Virus record (IMG/VR): IMGVR_UViG_3300029907_000025
Span: 1 to 34,271 of that record
DNA from: a virus
Direction: 5' to 3' (one strand)
Length of the DNA stretch: 34,271 nt
The notes under the pieces: model-generated
What the model was told of the DNA's origin: nothing
The model's database searches: none
Seen by the model: the letters and a program-made list of their open reading frames with translations, nothing else
Shown: piece after piece, positions 29,456 to 34,271 of the stretch
Layout: every line of letters begins with the position of its first letter
How positions within the stretch are numbered: position 1 is the stretch's first letter
Made by a program: the position numbers and the translations under genes

Positions 29456-30040
29456 ATGCCTTTGGATGGAGTTGAATTCCATAACCAGTTTCGATCAGTC
29501 GGCTTGACGGAAGCGCTAACGCGTCTCGGCATTCGTAGCGTCGATCCCGATATCCTGAACGCCCACAAAGCCGAACAAGTGGCGTTGCATCCGGCTAATT
29601 TCGCCAGTCGGCACCAAACCATAATCTTGATGATGTTTTCGTTGATTCCCGCGACCTGCTTGGTCACTGCGATCTACCTGTTCATCGCGGTCGGCGGACC
29701 ATCGGCCGTGTTCGGGATATTAGTACTGCTCGGCGTTCTCATCGGCATCGTGGTCGCGTCTGAACATGTCGTCATACGTCGAGAGGCGGTCTGGACTGAA
29801 AAGGTCTTTGGGTTATACTCGCATGAGTTGACGTGGCGTGTGCCCCACCAGATCATCACCCTGCTACGTCGGTTGCGGACCGAGGTCGGTGCGAACTCAG
29901 CGATCAGACTGATCTACGGGGAATTGTCCCAAGGCGCGGCCGTTCTCGATCCCTATCTGATCATCATCGATCGGAAAACCGGTGCCCGCTGCATCCTGGG
30001 GATTTGGAATGACGACACAATACTGCATATCGCGAGCTAG
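29456..30040 (+). CDS. Small membrane protein of unknown function
   Basis: This 194-residue protein has two adjacent hydrophobic helices, at about residues 60-79 (LMMFSLIPATCLVTAIYLFI) and 82-101 (GPSAVFGILVLLGVLIGIVV), with soluble N- and C-terminal parts. The C-terminal domain has VFGLYSHELTWRVPHQIITL and VLDPYLIIIDRKTGARCILG. No family is recognised. The ribosome binding site AGGAGG is very strong. A holin-like role is possible from the helix hairpin, but the large soluble domains are unlike most holins, so a host-membrane modifier is equally likely. Confidence 0.7.
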   Translation: MPLDGVEFHNQFRSVGLTEALTRLGIRSVDPDILNAHKAEQVALHPANFASRHQTIILMMFSLIPATCLVTAIYLFIAVGGPSAVFGILVLLGVLIGIVVASEHVVIRREAVWTEKVFGLYSHELTWRVPHQIITLLRRLRTEVGANSAIRLIYGELSQGAAVLDPYLIIIDRKTGARCILGIWNDDTILHIAS

Positions 30041-30079
30041 AAAAACGGGGCACCCAGCCCCCGTAACTACCTGCCAATG

Positions 30080-30105
30080 AAAAGGGCCTTGCGGCCCTTT
30101 TTTTT
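30080..30105. terminator. Strong terminator between convergent genes
   Basis: AAAAGGGCC and GGCCCTTTT pair around TTGC, followed by T residues on the plus strand and TTTTCATT on the minus strand, so it can serve both convergent genes. A second hairpin, ACGGGG-CACCCAG-CCCCCGT, lies just before it (30044-30063). Confidence 0.92.
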
Positions 30106-30271
30106 AGTTCTTGCGCTCAATCTCCCGCACCTCGATCTTGGCGCCCTTTGGAAAGGGGTGATTGATCCGCACCAATTCCTTCGCCGCCGCATCCGTTTCA
30201 GCTTCGGTGAAAAAACTGCGTTTGGGGGTTTTCGCCGTGGCGGCTATTTCGATCACCCAGAGCCGATTCAC
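30104..30271 (-). CDS. Small protein (55 residues), coupled pair member
   Basis: This GTG-started frame gives 55 residues beginning MNRLWVIEIAATAKTPKRSF and ending AKIEVREIERKN. It reads as a compact beta-alpha-beta peptide: strand LWVIEIA, helix TEAETDAAAKELVRIN, strand KIEVREI. The pattern resembles a small ferredoxin-like half domain. The start overlaps the stop of the upstream gene by one base (TAGTG), a sign of translational coupling, with GAGGCG nearby. Its stop lies at the edge of the bidirectional terminator. Confidence 0.65.
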   Translation of the reverse strand: MNRLWVIEIAATAKTPKRSFFTEAETDAAAKELVRINHPFPKGAKIEVREIERKN

Positions 30272-30435
30272 TACGCCGCCTCATCCAGCACCACCGCATA
30301 GTCACCGATCGCATAGCGGGGCGGGCCGCTCCTTGGACGATTGGCCGCATTGGTGTCTGCGATCGTGACGATATCAAAGGATTTGCTGGCCGGTCGCACG
30401 ACGCGCGCCATGCAAGCGCGAACTTGTTCACTCAT
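30271..30435 (-). CDS. Small protein (54 residues), coupled pair member
   Basis: This 54-residue frame begins MSEQVRACMARVVRPASKSF and continues DIVTIADTN and PRYAIGDYAVVLDEAA. AAGGAG lies 7-8 bases before the ATG, a good ribosome binding site. It overlaps the next small gene by one base. Function is unknown; size and operon structure suggest an accessory early phage protein. Confidence 0.65.
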   Translation of the reverse strand: MSEQVRACMARVVRPASKSFDIVTIADTNAANRPRSGPPRYAIGDYAVVLDEAA

Positions 30436-30495
30436 CGGATACTCCTTTCACGGGCTGTTATCGACCAGCAATGCGGCGGGGTCAATCAACCTGTA

Positions 30496-31158
30496 TTATA
30501 GCATCGTCGGCCCGGAGCGGCTGTCTACGCTGGGCAGACGGACCATGGAACCGGTCCAAGGCATCACTGTGGGATGGTAACTGATCATCGGTTGCTGGGC
30601 CTGCCGCCGGAGGGTCGCGACCATCATTTGCGTGGTTGGCACAGGAACCGCGCAGGCCAGTTTGAGAGCAGCGGCTTCCCGATCGGCTAAGCGATTAAGC
30701 CAGCCTTCGCCGAAGATCGCGAAATTGCCCCGTGTGCGGTAATAGGCGCCCTGCGCTGTGGTCAACGCATCGATGACCTGCATTGCATTGAGTTTAAGCA
30801 GACAAGCGATGGTATGGGCGCCGATCACCCCATCGACATTGGTCCCCAGCACGCCTTGCAGCAATTTCGCGCTGGCCGACACCCCGGCATTGACCGCCAT
30901 ATCGAATACACTCAACGCGATCCCGGCCGGTAGCTGATCGCCCCCGATGGGTGCCCAATACAGTTTCACGTAGACGCCAGAGACGTCGCTATCCGTGATC
31001 TGCGCCAGATCGCTACAGGTCAAACTGGCATTATGTTTGAACACGCGATAGACCGGCAGGGTGATTCCGTGCATCGTGCAGCCCCCGGTATCAGCCGGAT
31101 TGTTCGACCAACCGCCTTCACGCTGCAAAACGAAGTCCAGGCAATCGGGATACGACAC
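30496..31158 (-). CDS. GH108 endolysin (N-acetylmuramidase)
   Basis: This 220-residue enzyme has the glycoside hydrolase family 108 signature LQREGGWSNNPADTGGCTMH with catalytic Glu14, followed by GIT. A second region, FDMAVNAGVSASAKLLQGVL and VDGVIGAHTIACLL, corresponds to the rest of the catalytic domain and the PG_binding_3 domain (GxxG...T). It cuts the glycan backbone of peptidoglycan at lysis. No signal peptide is present, so it should depend on a holin. The start is GTG with a weak GGAA upstream. The C-terminal 45 residues (VPTTQMMVATLRRQAQQ onward) extend beyond the usual domain. With the SleB-like enzyme it gives the phage two wall hydrolases. Confidence 0.9.
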   Translation of the reverse strand: MSYPDCLDFVLQREGGWSNNPADTGGCTMHGITLPVYRVFKHNASLTCSDLAQITDSDVSGVYVKLYWAPIGGDQLPAGIALSVFDMAVNAGVSASAKLLQGVLGTNVDGVIGAHTIACLLKLNAMQVIDALTTAQGAYYRTRGNFAIFGEGWLNRLADREAAALKLACAVPVPTTQMMVATLRRQAQQPMISYHPTVMPWTGSMVRLPSVDSRSGPTML

Positions 31159-31250
31159 AGTTCATTCCAGAGGATCGACTATTTACTGGAACAGGGAAAT
31201 TGTCTTGCAGGTTTCTGCACAGATCACTAGATCAGATATGGTTGATTGGA

Positions 31251-31475
31251 GTGAAGCCTTTGTATTTTGTTTCTGACATCCCAGCATTATTGGTCCAAGG
31301 TCAGTGTCTGGTGGGCTGGCATGCCCGGCGGGATATCCGGCGCTACGAATTCTTCGGTCAGGATGTGACCGAGGTGTGTGTGCATTGTCATCAGCAACGG
31401 CATCGGGTGCGGTTTCTGCACCCCAAGTGTGATGCCTTGGTTATTTCATCCGAAGGAGTGTGGCGTGATGCTTGA
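31251..31475 (+). CDS. Small Cys-containing protein, possibly zinc-binding
   Basis: From a GTG at 31251 the product has 74 residues: KPLYFVSDIPALLVQGQCLV, GWHARRDIRRYEFFGQDVTE, then VCVHCHQQRHRVRFLHPKCD. Cys-His spacing (CVHCH ... HPKC) could bind zinc. It overlaps the next gene by 8 bases. The start is uncertain; a TTG at 31200 would lengthen it by 17 residues. No family is recognised. Confidence 0.5.
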   Translation: MKPLYFVSDIPALLVQGQCLVGWHARRDIRRYEFFGQDVTEVCVHCHQQRHRVRFLHPKCDALVISSEGVWRDA

Positions 31476-32094
31476 CGTGATCGTTGCCGATCCACCGCTG
31501 TTAGTGGCTGATTCGCCGGTATTACTCGAACCGCCAGTTGTGCTCAACGCTGAACCGGACGAATGCCGCAGTGGGGGGGCCGAAGGGTCCGATAGTCTCT
31601 GGGGCGATATGGCCTTAAAATACGGCCATCGGGTCACCCATTACAGTTTCGCGGGCCACAAGATCAGGGCCACCAGGGGGGATATCGTCACCCTGAGCGA
31701 CGCCCAACTGGCGCTGGCGGATACGCATTGTCATGCGGCGAACGTCCTCCTACAGCGCAGCTATCCGCCCAGCAGTCGCTATGTGCGCAATCTGTTGCGC
31801 CGCTCCTGGTATCAGGTTGAAGGCGCGACCTCGCTCTATGCGATCAGCAGTTTCGAAGGCGAACAGGTGGCCGGAGGAACCGCTTGGGCGGTGGCGATGT
31901 TTTTGATTAAACATGATCTGCATGCCTGTCCGGCGTATCTGTTCGACCAGACCGCTTGCCATTGGTTCGCATGGCGCGGGGTTTGGGTGTCGATCTACCA
32001 ACCGCCGCGCCCGTGTGGCGTCTATGCCGCGATCGGCAGGCGAAAGCTAAATCTGAATGGCAGACTGGCAATCAAAACAGCATTTGAGGGATGA
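31468..32094 (+). CDS. SLOG-like Rossmann-fold protein
   Basis: This 208-residue protein contains SGGAEGSDSLWGDMALKYGH (about residues 35-54), the GGxxGxD motif of the SLOG (DprA/LOG-like) nucleotide-binding superfamily, followed by VTHYSFAGHK. NLLRRSWYQVEGATSLYAIS and GEQVAGGTAWAVAMF fit the second half, where a GGTAWAV motif binds phosphate. Similar single-domain proteins are widespread in phages, with unproven function. SLOG domains bind nucleotides or nucleotide-derived signals, so it may sense or process such a molecule. The ATG at 31468 has AAGGAG upstream. The N-terminal 30 residues are hydrophobic and Pro-rich without being a clear signal peptide. Confidence 0.75.
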   Translation: MLDVIVADPPLLVADSPVLLEPPVVLNAEPDECRSGGAEGSDSLWGDMALKYGHRVTHYSFAGHKIRATRGDIVTLSDAQLALADTHCHAANVLLQRSYPPSSRYVRNLLRRSWYQVEGATSLYAISSFEGEQVAGGTAWAVAMFLIKHDLHACPAYLFDQTACHWFAWRGVWVSIYQPPRPCGVYAAIGRRKLNLNGRLAIKTAFEG

Positions 32095-32115
32095 GCATTA
32101 TGGGGAATGCGTTTG

Positions 32116-32646
32116 ATGCGCGATGAGGCGGCGCCGCGTGGCGAATTGGAGCAGATGGCGTTTGATCATTTCAACGAGCCGATGCTGTGCGGCTTTGAAT
32201 TGGTCCGGTGCATCGGCTATGGCGAGGATGCGTCGGATTGTTACGTGATCGCCCGGCGTCCTAATCCCCGCGCCGAGCGAATCTGGATTACCTGTGTGGG
32301 CGGCTACACGTTCCTCGACCGATTGAAAAATCAGCGCCACGTCAAAGCCCATAACGGCGAAGAGTGGGATGATCTCCGGCGACTGGATTATTATTTGGGG
32401 CTGAATGGAGTGCCACGCGAGGCCGAGTTCATCGTGGAACGGCGTCCCGAGGAATCCGCCCTTGACGCAGCGGATGGGTGCAAGCCTGATCTGATCGAAG
32501 ACCATGTAGCGGCGCGTATTGTCGCCAATTTCTGCTATCTCAAAGGCTGGACACAGGGGTGGGAGGCGATGAGCGGCGACGAGCAGGCGGAGATTATCAG
32601 GATGGTGGATTCGATCAAGCGACGCGAAATCATCCACCCTGTCTGA
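32116..32646 (+). CDS. Hypothetical protein
   Basis: This 176-residue protein begins MRDEAAPRGELEQMAFDHFN. It contains MLCGFELVRCIGYGEDASDC, IWITCVGGYTFLDRLKNQRH and ARIVANFCYLKGWTQGWEAM. No family is recognised. The ATG at 32116 has GGGGAA at better spacing than the in-frame ATG at 32107. It lies close behind the SLOG gene in a run of plus-strand genes and is probably co-transcribed. Confidence 0.6.
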   Translation: MRDEAAPRGELEQMAFDHFNEPMLCGFELVRCIGYGEDASDCYVIARRPNPRAERIWITCVGGYTFLDRLKNQRHVKAHNGEEWDDLRRLDYYLGLNGVPREAEFIVERRPEESALDAADGCKPDLIEDHVAARIVANFCYLKGWTQGWEAMSGDEQAEIIRMVDSIKRREIIHPV

Positions 32647-32871
32647 CCCGGCCACCCCACAGGATGGTGATTTTTTCGGCGATAAGCTGTACTTGATCGA
32701 ACGGTTGAAACAGGTTTATCACTGGGGCAAAGCCGACGTGCCGATCGGGGCCGCCGCTTGGGATACTTTGGCACAGCATATCTTGCGGTGTCTCGGTGAC
32801 TACACACATGGAAGTCATCGTCAACTAGGAGCGTCTGATGGCAGAAACCAGGGTGCCGAACCGGATAACTG
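32639..32871 (+). CDS. Possible short gene without a clear start codon
   Basis: A frame open from about 32639 reads SDPATPQDGDFFGDKLYLIE, RLKQVYHWGKADVPIGAAAW and DTLAQHILRCLGDYTHGSHR before stopping at 32871. It looks protein-like and fills the gap between two genes, but it has only a CTG near the front or an internal TTG. It overlaps the next gene by 34 bases. It may be a real small gene with an unusual start or a remnant. Confidence 0.3.
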
Positions 32872-33203
32872 AGGAAGGGCAGGAACTGGGTCGCCACATG
32901 GCCCGGTTATGCGATCGTGAACTGGCCGGAAAACCGGATGATCGTTGCCGAACCTGTGCATTTCGGGCGGGTGATCATCTGGCCAATGGCAGCCCGGAAA
33001 CACTCATGACGGCCGTTAAATGTCTTATGGAGCGCATCCCGTTCTGGTGTCACGAGGGCGATCATCCCTGCGCTGGATGGATGGCACTGCGCGTGGCCAA
33101 GGGCGATGAAGTGACGGTTCCCTGGGAGTGTGTCCCAGGGAGCGATTACAAGGCAGGCGATGTGATCCTACTGCCCGACGAAAGCGGGCGCGATCTTTTC
33201 TGA
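32838..33203 (+). CDS. Cys-rich, probably zinc-binding phage protein
   Basis: This 121-residue protein has AGKPDDRCRTCAFRAGDHLA, then LMTAVKCLMERIPFWCHEGD and PCAGWMALRV. The Cys/His arrangement (CxxC ... C ... CH ... C) suggests a structural zinc site; proteins with a CxTCAFxxG motif are common orphan phage genes. The C-terminus, VPGSDYKAGDVILLPDESGR, looks like a small beta domain. AGGAG lies 6 bases before the ATG. Function is unknown. The 208-base gap after it (33204-33411) holds no convincing gene; it shows several GGCTAC words but no clear terminator. Confidence 0.7.
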   Translation: MAETRVPNRITEEGQELGRHMARLCDRELAGKPDDRCRTCAFRAGDHLANGSPETLMTAVKCLMERIPFWCHEGDHPCAGWMALRVAKGDEVTVPWECVPGSDYKAGDVILLPDESGRDLF

Positions 33204-33411
33204 CCCGATCGCCCATGCCGGGCTACCTAAAGTGGCATGGCTACGGCATTACTTGCCGCGTAGGCCCCGATTCAGTCGTCAGATGAACGGCTACAACAAT
33301 GAAGACCGGCAGGATATGCGGGTGTTACAGCGAATGCCGCTATAACGGGGCTGGGAGGGGTCGCTGACGGCGTAGCGGCGTTTCGTGCAGGGGGATCATG
33401 CGGCAGGCGTC

Positions 33412-33993
33412 CTAGGGGCTGTAGCGGGCTGCTGGGAGGCTTGGCGTGGGTGTGCTAAGAGAAGCGTCCCTGAGAATCTCATTGCCTGTGCGCAGCATCA
33501 TCATCACGACGGCGGTAGAGACGATCTGCCCGGTGCCGATCGCGGCGGCGGCTGCCAGCAGGGCCAGAACGAAGGCTTGGCAGAGGGGATATTGCTTGGC
33601 GAAATCGCCGTATTTGCGCACCGCACTGGTACTGGCGGGGTGTTTGCGAGCCAGCGTGTCTTGAAGAGCGCGAAACCGCTGATCGAAATGCGGCACCTGC
33701 GGATCGGCCTTGAGCAATCGGGCCAGTGCGTGCACCTTTTGGCTGACCGAGGCAGACTGGTCCAAGGCGCCGTGGGCGGCGCGTTCGACGCCACGCCCAA
33801 CCCCTCGGAGGCGCTCGCCGAAAGCCCCTTCATCCAATCGGCCGCTGATCCGGGCACATAGCCAAATCACGGCACGTTCGTCGAGGACTTGCAGTTCATC
33901 TAGCTGTGTGATCAACCCTCGTCCGTCTACGAGCAAGTCATGCAGGATATCGGTGGTGTCGCGAGTAGTCTGCGGCATTATGAACTTGGACAA
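33412..33993 (-). CDS. Helical protein with C-terminal hydrophobic segment
   Basis: This 193-residue protein has a mainly helical N-terminal part (HDLLVDGRGLITQLDELQVL, VSQKVHALARLLKADPQ) and a C-terminal hydrophobic stretch at about residues 138-170 (FVLALLAAAAAIGTGQIVST, AVVMMML), likely one or two membrane helices. The preferred start is TTG at 33993, because GGAG lies 6 bases upstream; an ATG at 33978 is an alternative. A late-type box lies 24 bases before the TTG. A tail-anchored membrane protein, possibly for lysis or entry exclusion, is an inference. Confidence 0.6.
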   Translation of the reverse strand: MSKFIMPQTTRDTTDILHDLLVDGRGLITQLDELQVLDERAVIWLCARISGRLDEGAFGERLRGVGRGVERAAHGALDQSASVSQKVHALARLLKADPQVPHFDQRFRALQDTLARKHPASTSAVRKYGDFAKQYPLCQAFVLALLAAAAAIGTGQIVSTAVVMMMLRTGNEILRDASLSTPTPSLPAARYSP

Positions 33994-34016
33994 ATCGGAC
34001 TCCGTGGCCTTTTTCG

Positions 34017-34024
34017 TTATTTAG
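34017..34024 (-). promoter_or_regulatory. Late-promoter-like box CTAAATAA
   Basis: The minus strand reads CTAAATAA 24 bases before the TTG start at 33993. Just beyond it on the plus strand is a short tandem repeat, GAGTGATTCT twice (34024-34043), in the divergent gap. Confidence 0.5.
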
Positions 34025-34135
34025 AGTGATTCTGAGTGATTCTTGCTCACACTCACATGTCACAAGTTTCATCTTGCGATTCGGCCGTGTGTGCGGTCTT
34101 ATCGCGCGGTGCACTCAACAGGAAAGGGTGATCGC

Positions 34136-34271
34136 ATGCTCATCGACGGTGTAACGGTGTCTGGCCGTAATATGATGCTGGGCAATTTATTAATCGCACG
34201 TGTCGAATCAAGAATGGCAGCGCTCAGTGAGAAATATTTCGGCCGCTTGATCACCTGTCGCGTGGTCTTCA
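34136..34271 (+). CDS. Partial gene at the right edge
   Basis: An ATG with AGGAAAGG upstream opens a frame that is still open at the window end: MLIDGVTVSGRNMMLGNLLI, then ARVESRMAALSEKYFGRLIT. Forty-five residues are visible and no family is recognised. Confidence 0.5.
   Translation, partial: MLIDGVTVSGRNMMLGNLLIARVESRMAALSEKYFGRLITCRVVF

Overview
This window looks like part of the genome of a large, T4-like contractile-tailed phage (myovirus) infecting a Gram-negative bacterium. The evidence is a giant tail sheath, a gp19-type tail tube, a gp4-type head-completion nuclease, a probable gp16-type small terminase, an Hsp20 chaperone of the kind common in cyanophage and pelagiphage T4-like viruses, and recurring CTAAATA/GTAAATA boxes that resemble the T4 late promoter TATAAATA. 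The host cannot be named. One secreted Cys-rich protein resembles alphaproteobacterial periplasmic proteins, which is only a weak hint.

Layout. 1-244: 5' part of a DNA methyltransferase (minus). 345-9835: mainly plus-strand virion genes (sheath, NYN protein, tail tube, second tube-like protein, gp4 nuclease, small terminase, two probable virion proteins), ending with a Nudix hydrolase. 9885-15306: a complete type IV CRISPR-Cas effector set, with csf3 facing left and csf1, cas6, csf2 and csf4 (dinG-like) facing right. No cas1/cas2 and no ordinary CRISPR array are visible; one repeat-like hairpin lies just after csf4. 15415-19022: minus-strand block with a MoxR AAA+ ATPase and a VWA/metallopeptidase-like partner. 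19273-19641: non-coding stretch with five imperfect hairpin repeats. 19642-26966: Hsp20, a possible internal virion protein, translation initiation factor IF3, a DUF3467-like protein, a secreted protein, ClpX, a macrodomain protein, a SleB-type wall hydrolase and small proteins. 27039-28490: a J-domain protein and a small tube-like protein. 28491-29455: almost 1 kb with no convincing gene, packed with hairpins, including a GAAA-capped and a UUCG-capped one on the plus strand; this is a candidate giant structured phage RNA of the GOLLD/ROOL kind. 29456-34271: membrane protein, two tiny coupled genes, a GH108 endolysin, a SLOG-fold protein, a Cys-rich protein, a C-terminally hydrophobic protein and a partial gene.

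How the parts fit. The structural genes build head and tail. Nudix, macrodomain, SLOG and NYN proteins suggest handling of nucleotides, ADP-ribose and RNA. IF3, ClpX, Hsp20 and the J-protein would bend host translation and protein quality control. The type IV module probably lets the phage use crRNA-guided silencing against competing plasmids or phages. SleB and GH108 enzymes would open the wall. The items most worth follow-up are the phage type IV CRISPR locus with its solitary repeat-like hairpin, the large structured RNA, the hairpin-repeat array at 19.3-19.6 kb and the phage IF3.
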